64,000 bases of DNA from JBEKIK01 sp963845975 (GCA_963845975.1 CAWJUD010000001.1:1054001-1118000), one strand, 5' to 3'; numbered from the stretch's first letter, positions 26,434 through 35,162 are shown. A program made the numbers and translations. The notes: generated by a model not told the origin, from the letters alone.

Positions 26434-27443
26434 TCGCGTACGTTGGACAAGGTGGTTGAGCAATTCCCGGGCTGCGCCGGTAACTAGGGTTTCAGCGGCA
26501 AGTTGGGCGCATTTTTGGGGCAATGGATCATAGCCTGCGGTCCATAATGCGGCGGCGGCGTTGGCTATGACGATCTCGCGCGGCGGGCCGGGCCGGTTAT
26601 CGAGTACGCCGCGGATCATGACTGCGCTTCTTCGGGCCCGGTCACTAACATGGTCTCGATACCGGCCGATTCCAGGCCGAAATCGGCGGGAGTCCAATCG
26701 AAGTGCCGCAGAGTTTCGCCGGATGCTTCGATGACATGCGTCGGCCCGGCCAGAGATACTTCATCCAGGCCGTCGGCTCCGTGGACGATCACCGCGCGTT
26801 TTGTCCCTAGAAGCAACAGGGCTTCGGCCATCAGCGGCTGCAAACCAGGCCGGCCTACGCCCAAAAGCTGGAACGGGGCGGAGGCCGGATTCACCAGCGG
26901 CCCTAGAATGTTGAAGACCGTGGGCGTGCCCAACTTTTTGCGGACCGCGGCCACGTGCTTCATGGCCATGTGCAAGAGCGGGGCAAAGCAAAAGCAGATG
27001 CCCAACTCGTCCAGGCAGGCCTCGACGCAGGCCGTAGAGGCCTCGATGTTCACGCCCAAGGCGGCAAGCACGTCGGCCGATCCGCTACGGCTGGTCATGC
27101 CGCGGTTGCCGTGTTTGGCCACCGGCACGCCGGCCGCGGCCGCCACCAGCGCGGCGGCTGTGCTGATATTAAAGGTTTTCGAGCCGTCGCCGCCCGTGCC
27201 GCAGGTATCGAGCAATCCGGCGCGGTTCGAGCGGATAGGAGTCATCTGCCTGCGCATGGCCGCCGCTGCGCCGGCCACCTCCTCCACGGTTTCGCCCTTA
27301 TTATGCAATTCCGTAAGCAGCCCGGCGATTTGCGATTCATCACAATTGCCGGCCATAATCTGGCCAATAACCGATTCCATCTCTTCCATGGTCAGATGCC
27401 GGCCGGAGGCGACATGTTTAATGGCGGCGTCGATTTCCATCAT
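26425..27443 (-). CDS. trpD: Anthranilate phosphoribosyltransferase, frame break near 26628
   Basis: Second step of tryptophan synthesis: transfers phosphoribose from PRPP to anthranilate. Diagnostic blocks are 'LLDTCGTGGDGSKTFNIST' (PRPP loop), 'VPVAKHGNRGMTSRSGSAD', 'FNILGPLVNPASAPFQLLGV' and 'VHGADGLDEVSLAGPTHV'. The first frame ends at 'VTGPEEAQS'; the neighbouring frame continues 'SAVMIRGVLDNRPGPPREIV' to the stop at 26425, the normal C-terminus. One base lost in the gaagaa(a)gc stretch explains it. Full length would be about 339 residues, as expected. No other trp genes are in view; an isolated trpD is common in this type of genome. Start: first of two tandem ATGs at 27443. Confidence 0.92.
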
Positions 27444-27510
27444 CGTTCACTCAATTTCACCGGTCGCGACCATGCTTCGCATGGTGCCCACCGGGCTAAA
27501 CATTTTCAAA

Positions 27511-28785
27511 TTATTGGGGTAGATCGGGTAGATTTCCGGCGGCATCAAAGGGTAAATCGCGGGGGTTTGTAAGTATTTCCAGGTCGCTACGGCGTCGGGT
27601 TTCGTCCAAATAAGCGGCGGAACATTCCACCTCGTCGAGATGCAGGGTATCGGCGATCCAAATTAGTTTGGCATTTCTCGGTTCGACTAGCCCGATGGTT
27701 CCAAGGGCCGCGCCCAGCATGTCGCGATCGGACTGAAAGTCCAAGGGCGGCATGGCTGCCGATACGTGGCCGGAGACCAGGCAGTTGAATCGCGTGGCGG
27801 CCGGATCGGCCTGGCGCAAAAACCGCGTTTTGCAGAATTCGGCCATGCCCATGCCCGTGGCGTTGCCGTGCGAAGCCGGGGTCAGGCCGCGCAGGCAAAT
27901 TCTCCTGATCTTGGGCGATTCCCCGTCTACGGCCTTGTGATCGTTGAACTTTCGGCCGACCACGTTGGGATCGAATCCCACGCCGCTGATGTCCTTGCCC
28001 ATGCGGTCGATCACAAGCACGTCGACTGCGTCGAAAGGCAGCCGGGGCATTAATTTTTTGGCCAGAACCAGGAGTTCCTTTTCCCGGGTTTCAAAATCCT
28101 GCGGAGCGACGGCTTCGATCAGCGCGGTTTTGTCATAGGCGTTTTCGACAATTGCCACTCCGGCCAGGATGCGGCAAGCGTTGATGACTTTTTCGGCCAC
28201 GTCGCGAATGATGTGTTCAAAGCTGTAGTCAAGAATTGCGCGGTGGTAGATTCTTGCCCCTTCGCAATTGCCCAGCCCGATCAAGAGCATTTTCATCAGC
28301 CCGCTTTCGATCGGCCCGTAAAAACCCGAGTGCGGCTTGACGCGGTTGCAGACCAGCACGTGATCGGCCTGGAAAGCCAGGCTGTCGAAGTGGACGGGAA
28401 AACCGTCGTCGGACCGGCGGACTTCGACTGTTTCCACGCTCGAGCATATTGGGCAACCGACAAACGATTCAGTAATGCCGTATGATTCGACGATTTGTCG
28501 CTGCCCCTCGGCGGTTCCGCCGCCGTGGCTGCCCATTGCCGGCACGATAAAGGGCTTGGCCCCCAGATGCGTGAAGTGATCGACAATCGCCCGGGTGATT
28601 TCGGCGATGTTCGCAATTCCCCGGCTGCCGGCGGTAATGGCCACGCTTTGGCCCGGCCGGACTTTTACATCCAAATTCAAGGCGGCAAGCTGCCGATGGA
28701 CCTCGGCGGCGACGTCCTTTATGCAGGCGGAATCGAACCGCTGCCGCAGGCGAAAAATTTTCGGAAAATCGCTCGATTCGTACAT
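27511..28785 (-). CDS. LarA N-terminal-domain (DUF2088) protein
   Basis: 424 residues. The N-terminal half carries the LarA_N pattern: 'PGQSVAITAGSRGIANIAEI', 'PFIVPAMGSHGGGTAEGQR', 'HVLVCNRVKPHSGFYGPIES'. The family includes lactate racemase and other nickel-pincer-nucleotide racemases or epimerases. The C-terminal half ('DVLVIDRMGKDISGVGFDP', 'SHGNATGMGMAEFCKTRFL') resembles uncharacterised members rather than LarA itself, so the substrate is unknown. No larB, larC or larE gene is visible nearby, leaving cofactor supply open. The frame is intact. Confidence 0.78.
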   Translation of the reverse strand: MYESSDFPKIFRLRQRFDSACIKDVAAEVHRQLAALNLDVKVRPGQSVAITAGSRGIANIAEITRAIVDHFTHLGAKPFIVPAMGSHGGGTAEGQRQIVESYGITESFVGCPICSSVETVEVRRSDDGFPVHFDSLAFQADHVLVCNRVKPHSGFYGPIESGLMKMLLIGLGNCEGARIYHRAILDYSFEHIIRDVAEKVINACRILAGVAIVENAYDKTALIEAVAPQDFETREKELLVLAKKLMPRLPFDAVDVLVIDRMGKDISGVGFDPNVVGRKFNDHKAVDGESPKIRRICLRGLTPASHGNATGMGMAEFCKTRFLRQADPAATRFNCLVSGHVSAAMPPLDFQSDRDMLGAALGTIGLVEPRNAKLIWIADTLHLDEVECSAAYLDETRRRSDLEILTNPRDLPFDAAGNLPDLPQ

Positions 28786-29029
28786 TTTTAACGCAGCCGG
28801 CAGTAAAAGGGCAGGGGAGGGGAGTCTGCGCGGAACATCATAATTATGTTACAATTCTACCACAGATATTTTTGGTCAACAAATTTGATTTTTTCCACGT
28901 TTGGCGGTTACATTTATCTTGCTTGTGACGTTTATGTTTCGTGGAGTGCAAGATTTTGGCGTGACTGATTGTAGCGAAGCGGGTGGCACAATTTCAACCC
29001 ACAAAATGTTTGTTCTTGAGGAATTTATC

Positions 29030-29863
29030 ATGGTCGGCGATTATTCCGGAGTTTTGCTAATCGGTCACGGCACGCGAGAGGCGTCGGGTACGGCGGCATT
29101 TTTGGAAATTGTCGGGCAAGTGCGGCGGATGCTGCCCGAGACGCCCGTGGAAGGGGCTTTTTTGGAATTCGCACAACCGAAGATCATTGAAGGCATTGCT
29201 CGGTTGGCAAATCAAGGCGCCACTGAGATTGCCATCGTGCCCATGTTTCTCTCGGCCGTGGGACACACTATGGATGACGTGCCCAAGGCTGTGGCCGAGG
29301 CGGCGGGGCAATACCAAGAGGGTTCAGGGTTCAGGGTTCAGGGTTCAGGATTCAGGGTTCAGGGTTCAGGGGTAATAAAAAATCATGAAAAGGTGGAAAT
29401 TTCTATTAAACCACATGTCGGCTCACACCAGCGCGTGGTCGAGCTTTCGGCACTTCGATTCTGGCAATCGTTAGAAGGCAAAAAAGAAATTCCCGCAGAA
29501 GATACGCTTTTAATCATAGCGGCCCACGGCAGCCCGGAGCCGGAAGCCATTTTAGAGTTGGCCCAGTTCGCCGCCCGACGAGTGAAACTAACTCCGGTTG
29601 ACCGAGTGGAACCGTGTTTCGCCGTGCTGGGCGAGCCGAAATTGGCCGACGTCCTGAAGCAATCGGCCGCGTTATCTTATAAGCGGATCGCCGTCCAGCC
29701 GCACCTGCTGCTTAAAGGCCGTTATCAGGACTCGATCCGCGATCAAGTGGAAACCTTCAGCCGGGAATATCCAGATATCGATTGGATAGTGACCGAGCCG
29801 CTGGGCCCGGATCGGCTTTTGGCCCAAGCGGTGGCGGAAATAATGAAGGCAGAGAGTTCATAG
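29030..29863 (+). CDS. CbiX-type sirohydrochlorin chelatase with translated repeat insertion
   Basis: Start at ATG 29030, preceded by gagga at about eight bases. Two CbiX domains: 'VLLIGHGTREASGTAAFLE' with His13, and 'LLIIAAHGSPEPEAILELA', each carrying the His that coordinates metal during Co2+ or Fe2+ insertion into sirohydrochlorin (cobalamin/siroheme route). At the domain junction the product reads 'GSGFRVQGSGFRVQGSG', the in-frame translation of a GGTTCAG/GGATTCAG heptamer array at 29319-29371. Because 21 bases equal three repeats and seven codons, the peptide also repeats every seven residues. The insert lies in the linker and may be tolerated. 277 residues. Confidence 0.85.
   Translation: MVGDYSGVLLIGHGTREASGTAAFLEIVGQVRRMLPETPVEGAFLEFAQPKIIEGIARLANQGATEIAIVPMFLSAVGHTMDDVPKAVAEAAGQYQEGSGFRVQGSGFRVQGSGVIKNHEKVEISIKPHVGSHQRVVELSALRFWQSLEGKKEIPAEDTLLIIAAHGSPEPEAILELAQFAARRVKLTPVDRVEPCFAVLGEPKLADVLKQSAALSYKRIAVQPHLLLKGRYQDSIRDQVETFSREYPDIDWIVTEPLGPDRLLAQAVAEIMKAESS
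29319..29371. repeat. GGTTCAG/GGATTCA heptamer array inside the CbiX-like gene
   Basis: Seven consecutive units (gggttca, one ggattca) in register. Relatives lie at 18321, 18571, 36264, 50717, 50893 and 54098. It keeps the reading frame open. Confidence 0.9.
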
Positions 29864-29893
29864 GTTATGGCGGCAGCACAACTGCTGCCCTAA

Positions 29894-29929
29894 CATGGGT
29901 GCCATGCCCACGCTTGTCGTGGGCATGTT
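29894..29929. repeat. REP-like palindrome, left flank of the RAYT gene
   Basis: 'catgggtgccatgcccacgc' continuing 'ttgtcgtgggcatg' is an imperfect hairpin (catgcccacg/cgtgggcatg). It lies 21 bases before the transposase start. Confidence 0.85.
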
Positions 29930-29949
29930 GAGAGATTATAATTCCGATC

Positions 29950-30531
29950 ATGGTTTCAGATCATCGAAAACGATGTAAACGTTTTGACGTGGATGGCGAT
30001 GCACATTGTTTAACATTTTCGTGTTTTCGGCGTCTGCCATTACTTTCTCGCAAGCGTTCGTGTTTGTGGATGTGCGAGGCGTTGAAAATGGGAAAAGAGC
30101 GGGATTTGTATGATCTTTGGGCGTATGTGATAATGCCGGAACACGTACACATTGTTCTTTTGCCGCATCCGGGAGTGAAGATTTCGCGGATTCTCAATAC
30201 ACTGAAACAGTCAGTGTCCAAACGCGCTCTAATTTGGCTTCACCAATATGCCGGTGATTTTCTTGTGAAACTGGCGGATGTGCAACCGAATGGTAAAAAA
30301 TGTTATCGGTTTTGGCAGCGGGGTGGAGGCTACGATAGAAATCTCCGTACTGTTTCCGACATTTACGAGAAGATCGAATATATTCACAATAATCCGGTGC
30401 GGAGAGGATTAACGAAACGTGCTCAAGATTGGCCATGGTCGAGTTGTCAAGCATGGGAAACCGGCGTCGATACTCCCGTCGCCATAAATCGTCAGTCGAT
30501 GCCATCGCTTACACAAGTCGTGGAGAAATAA
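29950..30531 (+). CDS. REP-associated tyrosine transposase (RAYT, Y1_Tnp)
   Basis: 193 residues of the single-domain HUH nuclease type. Blocks are 'HCLTFSCFRRLPLLSRKRSC', 'LWAYVIMPEHVHIVLLPHPG' (HxH metal site in EHVHIV) and 'YEKIEYIHNNPVRRGLTKRA', where the Tyr is the expected nucleophile of the conserved Y..IHNNP motif; 'DWPWSSCQAW' follows. RAYTs are thought to process and disperse REP palindromes as single-stranded DNA. Here the gene is bracketed by inverted REP-like hairpins and more copies occur at 35871 and in the 40001 array, so it is the best candidate for mobilising that family. The frame is intact. Confidence 0.93.
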   Translation: MVSDHRKRCKRFDVDGDAHCLTFSCFRRLPLLSRKRSCLWMCEALKMGKERDLYDLWAYVIMPEHVHIVLLPHPGVKISRILNTLKQSVSKRALIWLHQYAGDFLVKLADVQPNGKKCYRFWQRGGGYDRNLRTVSDIYEKIEYIHNNPVRRGLTKRAQDWPWSSCQAWETGVDTPVAINRQSMPSLTQVVEK

Positions 30532-30540
30532 CAATAACAA

Positions 30541-30575
30541 GCATGTCCACGGCAAGCGTGGACATGGCACCCATG
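30541..30575. repeat. REP-like palindrome, right flank of the RAYT gene
   Basis: 'gcatgtccacggcaagcgtg' continuing 'gacatggcacccatg', the inverted relative of the left flank with about four differences in 35. It begins nine bases after the RAYT stop. Confidence 0.85.
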
Positions 30576-30598
30576 TGTTTTAATCACTCATACAATTC

Positions 30599-31804
30599 TC
30601 ACGCCCCGAATTTGCCGAGTTTTTCGGCGTGGGCAAGCGCCAGGGGCATGAGATACACGGCTTCGAACTGGCCTAGTCCGCCCATCAGGGCGTTGCGTTC
30701 GCCGAAGGCCTGCTGGCCGTCGGGGCGGCAGGTGTCGGACACAAGTAACGTAGGCACGGGATGCCAACTGTGGCTAGCCAGCCGGGCGGGCGTGCTGTGA
30801 TCGCCTGTAACCACGAGCACCTTGGGTTTTAGTTTCATTACCCGGGGCACGATGGCGTCGAAATGCTCGATCATCTTCACTTTCTCGGGGAAATTTCCGT
30901 CCTCGCCGCGGCTGTCGGTGTATTTGAAGTGCACGAAAAAGAAATCGTAGTCCTTCCAGGCTTGTTCCAGTACATCGATCTCCTCGGCCAGGGAGTTGGG
31001 CTCGCCTACGATCTCCATGCCGACCAATTGGGCCAGGCCCTTGTACATCGGATAGACCGCGATGGCGGCCGGTTTCAGGCCGTAAACTTCTTCATAAGTG
31101 GGAATGTGAGGGGCGGCCGAAAAACCGCGCATGGTCAGGCCGTTGGCCTTGGGTTGGTCGATAAGGATTGCCCGGGCCTGGGCGATAAACTGCCTGGCAA
31201 CGTCGGCGGTGCGTTGGCTTTGCAGGTCGGCGGCAACGGGATCAAGGGGTGGAACTCCGGTCTTTTGCGGATCGGTGTCGGACAGGTTTCCGCCCAGACC
31301 TTCGCCGCGGAAGATTACGCAAAAGCGGTGCTCCTTGACCGGCTCGACAAACACCTCGGCCTTGGGAATCTTTACCTGGCGGAGTTTGATTGCCAAGGGC
31401 CCGCTTTCCTCGCTGGGGATTCGTCCTGCGCGGCGGTCGGTGATGTTGCCTGCGGCATCGAGGGTGCAAAAGTTGCAGCGGACGGCGACGTCTTTCGGTC
31501 CCAGTTTGAAGCCCACGCCGGTGGCCTCCAGTGCGCCCCGGCCAATGAGATATTTCACCGGATCATAGCCGAAAAGCCCGAGGTGTCCCGGCCCGCTGCC
31601 CGGTGTTATGCCCGGGGCGATGGGAATCGACAAGCCTTGCACGCCTTGTTTAGCCAGTGAGTCGAGATTGGGGGTTTTGGCGGCCTCCAATTCGGTCGGT
31701 CCGCCGGGCTCGACCGGCAGTCCGCCCAGGCCGTCGGCCACGAGCATCACGATTTTATTGTCGTTTTTGAGCTTTAATTCGCGGACAAGCGACTGAATAT
31801 CCAT
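30599..31804 (-). CDS. apgM: 2,3-bisphosphoglycerate-independent phosphoglycerate mutase, archaeal type
   Basis: Glycolytic interconversion of 3- and 2-phosphoglycerate. Start at ATG 31804, with 'aaggag' seven bases before it. 401 residues of the alkaline-phosphatase superfamily: 'NKIVMLVADGLGGLPVEPG' (metal Asp), 'EAAKTPNLDSLAKQGVQGL', 'ITPGSGPGHLGLFGYDPVKY' (Ser nucleophile context), 'FFFVHFKYTDSRGEDGNF' and 'PKVLVVTGDHSTPARLASHS'. This matches the shorter archaeal aPGAM rather than bacterial GpmI (about 510). The frame is intact. It is divergent from pgi, a second glycolytic gene, across a 156-base gap. Confidence 0.92.
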   Translation of the reverse strand: MDIQSLVRELKLKNDNKIVMLVADGLGGLPVEPGGPTELEAAKTPNLDSLAKQGVQGLSIPIAPGITPGSGPGHLGLFGYDPVKYLIGRGALEATGVGFKLGPKDVAVRCNFCTLDAAGNITDRRAGRIPSEESGPLAIKLRQVKIPKAEVFVEPVKEHRFCVIFRGEGLGGNLSDTDPQKTGVPPLDPVAADLQSQRTADVARQFIAQARAILIDQPKANGLTMRGFSAAPHIPTYEEVYGLKPAAIAVYPMYKGLAQLVGMEIVGEPNSLAEEIDVLEQAWKDYDFFFVHFKYTDSRGEDGNFPEKVKMIEHFDAIVPRVMKLKPKVLVVTGDHSTPARLASHSWHPVPTLLVSDTCRPDGQQAFGERNALMGGLGQFEAVYLMPLALAHAEKLGKFGA

Positions 31805-31829
31805 TTTTGGGCTCCTTTTCTGGTTTCCT

Positions 31830-31890
31830 GCCGGACAATTCGATGTCCGGCGTCCTTTTCCGCCTTTAGTGCCAGACAAGAATGTCTGGG
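31830..31890. repeat. Two palindromes in the apgM-pgi divergent gap
   Basis: 'gccggacaattcgatgtccg' with 'gc' (31830-31851) and 'gccagacaagaatgtctggg' (31871-31890) are related hairpins, each followed by 'tcctttt'. They occupy much of the promoter region of both genes. Confidence 0.7.
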
Positions 31891-31960
31891 CTCCTTTTAT
31901 TATTTTCGCTGGGGGATAGAATTTCCCATTAGTAACAAAAAGCTCCAGGAAGGCAAGACC

Positions 31961-33385
31961 ATGAACACAAACTCCATCCCACCGATTACTTACGATTATT
32001 CGGGCCTCATCGCTGCGGATAAAGAGGCGCAGTTTGCCCAACAGACGGGTTTGCTCGACGCGGATTTGAAATGCTTGATCCCGCAACTCGAAGCCGTGCG
32101 CCGGGAAATGCTGTGGAACCTTGACCTATATGGGAAAGGAGGGCCGATCCCGGCGGAAATGCAGCCCTTCGACGCCGGGTTCTTTGCGCTGCCCGAACAA
32201 CTTCTGGACAAAGATCGAACAATCCTGGACCAAATAGTCGCCGCCGCCGACCGTTTGGCCAAAGACGTGGATCGGGTGATAGTGCTGGGCATCGGCGGAT
32301 CGTACATGGGGGCCCGGGCCTTGATGGAGGCCTGCTGCCATCCCTATCACAACGAGTTGCTGCGCAAGCGCCGCGGCGGCCGGCCCAGGATTTACTTCGA
32401 GGGCAATAACGTGGATAACGACGCCGTACAAGGGCTTTTGGACTTAGTCGAGGGCGACGACGACTGGGCCATCGTGGTCATAAGCAAAAGCGGCGGCACC
32501 CTGGAACCGGCCGCGGCCTTCCGAGCGTTTTTGGAAGCCTTGCGCAAATCGTGCAAAGGCGACGAGGAAAAACTCCGCAGGCGGATAGTGCCGGTGACCG
32601 GCGAAAAAGGACGGCTCAGGGATCTGTCCGTCGCCTTGGGCTGCCCGGAAACCTTCTCCATTCCCGACGGCGTGGGCGGGCGATATTCGATTTTCACCGC
32701 CGTGGGCTTGTTGCCCGCCGCGATCATGGGTCTCGACGTGGTGCGACTCTTGGAAGGCGCGGCGGCAATGAACCACCGCGCCCGCTCCGCTCCGCCCCTG
32801 GAAAATCCAGTCCTGGCTTATGCCGGCATTTCACACTTGATGGAAACCATGCGCGGGGCGGTGATCCGCGTGCTGTCAACATGGGGAAAAGGATTGGAGG
32901 CCGTCGGATTATGGTACGATCAGTTGCTTTCCGAAAGTCTGGGTAAGAATGGGCAGGGCGCAACTCCGCTGACCGTGGTCAACACCCGCGATCTGCATTC
33001 CCGGGGCCAGCAACATCAAGAGGGCCGCCGCGACAAACTGATCACTAACCTGATCGTCGATAAGCCGCAACGCCGGATAATCGCGGTGGAAAAATCCAAA
33101 TTCGATCAAGACAAGCTCAACGAACTGGCGGGCAAAACCCTGCCGGACATACTCAGCGCCGCGATCCAGGGCACGAACCAGGCTTACGCCGAGGATTATC
33201 GGCGCACGGCCTCGATCCATCTGCCCCAATTGGACGAAGCCTCGCTGGGGCAATTGTTCCAGATGCTTATGATCGCCACCGTGGCCGAAGGCCGGCTCGT
33301 GGGCATAAATCCCTACGGCCAGCCCGGAGTGGAAGCTTATAAGAAGAATATGAATGCCATCCTTAGGGGCAAGGGGAAAGGATGA
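31961..33385 (+). CDS. pgi: Glucose-6-phosphate isomerase
   Basis: Converts glucose-6-phosphate to fructose-6-phosphate. 474 residues with two SIS domains: 'VIVLGIGGSYMGARALMEA', 'AIVVISKSGGTLEPAAAFRA', 'VGGRYSIFTAVGLLPAAIMG', then 'HSRGQQHQEGRRDKLITNL' with the catalytic Glu/His region. 'aggaagg' precedes the ATG. Length agrees with bacterial short PGI forms. The last Gly codon and the TGA stop fall within a GGATGA heptamer array (33379-33423). The frame is intact. Confidence 0.95.
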   Translation: MNTNSIPPITYDYSGLIAADKEAQFAQQTGLLDADLKCLIPQLEAVRREMLWNLDLYGKGGPIPAEMQPFDAGFFALPEQLLDKDRTILDQIVAAADRLAKDVDRVIVLGIGGSYMGARALMEACCHPYHNELLRKRRGGRPRIYFEGNNVDNDAVQGLLDLVEGDDDWAIVVISKSGGTLEPAAAFRAFLEALRKSCKGDEEKLRRRIVPVTGEKGRLRDLSVALGCPETFSIPDGVGGRYSIFTAVGLLPAAIMGLDVVRLLEGAAAMNHRARSAPPLENPVLAYAGISHLMETMRGAVIRVLSTWGKGLEAVGLWYDQLLSESLGKNGQGATPLTVVNTRDLHSRGQQHQEGRRDKLITNLIVDKPQRRIIAVEKSKFDQDKLNELAGKTLPDILSAAIQGTNQAYAEDYRRTASIHLPQLDEASLGQLFQMLMIATVAEGRLVGINPYGQPGVEAYKKNMNAILRGKGKG

Positions 33386-33442
33386 GGGACGAAGGATGGG
33401 GGATGAAGGATGAATTCGGATGAAGCCGCATGCGGTTTCACA
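33379..33442. repeat. GGATGA heptamers plus gccgcatgcggtttc palindrome
   Basis: ggatgag, ggacgaa, ggatggg, ggatgaa, ggatgaa units begin inside pgi and supply its stop codon. 'gaagccgcatgcggtttcac' (33422-33441) follows, a variant of the gaaaccgcaagcggtttc family. Confidence 0.8.
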
Positions 33443-33505
33443 AGACATGCCGCAAACTGCCTACTATCCACCAAGCTCTGAGAACCGACAACCGTGAACT
33501 AAAAA

Positions 33506-34366
33506 ATGACCACTCTGCCCACTCGATCCACAATTTACCGGCTCCTGGCCGTCGACATTGACGGCACTCTGGTCAACAGCCGCGACGAATTGACTCCCGA
33601 CACCCAAGAGGCGCTGATCCGGGCGGGCAAGGCGGGCATCCAGGTCGTGCTGGCCACCGGACGCCGCTATAGCCGCACGCTGCATCTTGTCGAGCCGTTG
33701 GGCATCGACGTGCCGCTGATAACCGCCAGCGGGGCCCTGGTCAAAGATCCCAAGAAGGATCATCGCACATTGCATAAAACGACCTTCGAGCCCCAGTTGC
33801 TGCGGCAGATTTTGAGGCTCATCGACCAGGGCGGATTCGATCCGCTGCTCTGCGCCGACACTTTCGCCGATGGATTCGACTTCTACCTTGCCCGGACAAA
33901 GGTTAAAACCCCGGAATTACAGGAATATCTGGAAATGAATCCCGATGACGGGCGGATTTGGCCGAATCTGATAAACGACCCGCCGCCGGAGGTGTTTTTG
34001 GTTTTTACCATGGGCAGCAAGGACCAGATGCTGGTCATGGAACAAATCCTGCACGGCACGTTGTCCGGCCGGATATCCACCCACGTGCTGCGCAGCCCGC
34101 GTTACCGCGGGTTCCTGGTAGAGATTGCGCCCGCGGGGGTAAGCAAGTGGTCGGGTGTAAAACGGCTGGCCGAGAGTTTGGGGATCGAGGAGGCGTCGAT
34201 CTGCGCCGTGGGCGACGACGTGAACGACATTCCCATGATCCGCGCCGCCGGCTTGGGCGTGGCCATGGGCAACGCCCTGCCCGAGGTCAAAGCCGCCGCC
34301 GACCGCGTCGCTCCCACGCACGACGAAAGCGGTTTGGTGCAGGTGGTGGAATGGCTGCTGGAATAA
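33506..34366 (+). CDS. Cof-type HAD-IIB phosphatase
   Basis: 286 residues. Motif I is 'LLAVDIDGTLVNSRDELTP' (nucleophile Asp in DxDGT), motif II lies in 'VVLATGRRYSRTLHLVEPL', the C2-type cap follows to about residue 200, and motif IV is 'ICAVGDDVNDIPMIRAAGL' with 'GVAMGNALPEVKAAADRVA'. Cytosolic enzymes of this type dephosphorylate sugar phosphates or nucleotide-like metabolites; the substrate is unknown. Its position after pgi suggests sugar phosphate metabolism but does not prove it. The frame is intact. Confidence 0.9.
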   Translation: MTTLPTRSTIYRLLAVDIDGTLVNSRDELTPDTQEALIRAGKAGIQVVLATGRRYSRTLHLVEPLGIDVPLITASGALVKDPKKDHRTLHKTTFEPQLLRQILRLIDQGGFDPLLCADTFADGFDFYLARTKVKTPELQEYLEMNPDDGRIWPNLINDPPPEVFLVFTMGSKDQMLVMEQILHGTLSGRISTHVLRSPRYRGFLVEIAPAGVSKWSGVKRLAESLGIEEASICAVGDDVNDIPMIRAAGLGVAMGNALPEVKAAADRVAPTHDESGLVQVVEWLLE

Positions 34367-34516
34367 TTTCGTTAGATCATCGCCCGGCACAAGTGCCAGG
34401 GCTAGCCATAACTTGGCTTGAGCTAATAACTTGGGTTTGCAAAAATAAAAGCATCGCTAATCCTCACTTGACACGGTAGTTGTTCTAGGCAAGAATCTTT
34501 GGGTGGAGGCTAACTT

Positions 34517-34752
34517 ATGACACAAGTTTTCCAAGCTGTTTACGAAAATGGCGTTCTTCGACCGCTCGAAACGATTCATCTCAGCGAGCATGAACAAGTT
34601 CGGGTCACCATCGAAGGAACATCCAACAAGGGCGCGGAAAACACGGCGCTATTTTGGTTGATGACCCTCTTCACGGGTTTCGTGTTTCCCTGGGCATTCC
34701 TGATTTGTCGGAGAATTTCAACGATTATCGTTTTGGCAGACGCAAGACGTGA
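34517..34752 (+). CDS. DUF104-like antitoxin with frame break at 34652-34655
   Basis: Starts 'MTQVFQAVYENGVLRPLETI', 'HLSEHEQVRVTIEGTS', the AF2212/DUF104 antitoxin pattern. After 'ENTALF' the frame drifts into a hydrophobic stretch, while the next frame reads 'VDDPLHGFRVSLGIPDLSEN' and 'FNDYRFGRRKT' and stops at 34750-34752, a C-terminus typical of planctomycete antitoxins. One T missing in the tttt run accounts for it. The corrected stop TGA overlaps the GTG start of the PIN toxin (GTGA). About 78 residues. Confidence 0.78.
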
Positions 34753-35162
34753 ACCATGTCTTTCTTGACACTTCCGGGTTAATCGCTACCGTTGTCAACG
34801 ACGATCAATGGCATCCTCTCGCGGAGCCGATCTGGCTTGATCTCATTCGCCGCAAAATACGGCTTTCGACGACGTCGCTTGTCATCAATGAATTGGGTGA
34901 CGCTTTGTGCAGTTTGTTGAAAAGAACTGTAGTCGTGGAGTTTCTCGACCGACTTCATAATTCTCCCCGTATTGAAATTGTGCATGTTACTCCCGACTTG
35001 CAAGAGCAAGGTTGGCAAATCTTTCGCAATCACGCCGATAAGGAATGGGGTATTACCGATTGCATAAGTTTTGCCCTGATGCGTCAATACGACATCCGGA
35101 CGGCGTTTACCAATGATCGCCACTTCGAACAAGCCGGATTTGAACGGTTGCTTAAAGCATAA
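34749..35162 (+). CDS. PIN-domain ribonuclease toxin (VapC-like)
   Basis: 137 residues from GTG 34749, chosen because it overlaps the corrected antitoxin stop by four bases and opens with 'NHVFLDTSGLIATVVNDDQW' (first catalytic Asp). Further acidic positions are 'LSTTSLVINELGDALCS', 'KEWGITDCISFALMRQYDI' and 'TAFTNDRHFEQAGFERLL'. PIN toxins cut RNA (often tRNA or rRNA) when released from the antitoxin. Translational coupling to the upstream antitoxin gene is likely. Confidence 0.88.
   Translation: MNHVFLDTSGLIATVVNDDQWHPLAEPIWLDLIRRKIRLSTTSLVINELGDALCSLLKRTVVVEFLDRLHNSPRIEIVHVTPDLQEQGWQIFRNHADKEWGITDCISFALMRQYDIRTAFTNDRHFEQAGFERLLKA

Noticed and set aside
28800..29030. Cobalamin riboswitch upstream of the CbiX-type gene
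   Set aside because: I could not find a B12-box-like sequence or the expected long leader.
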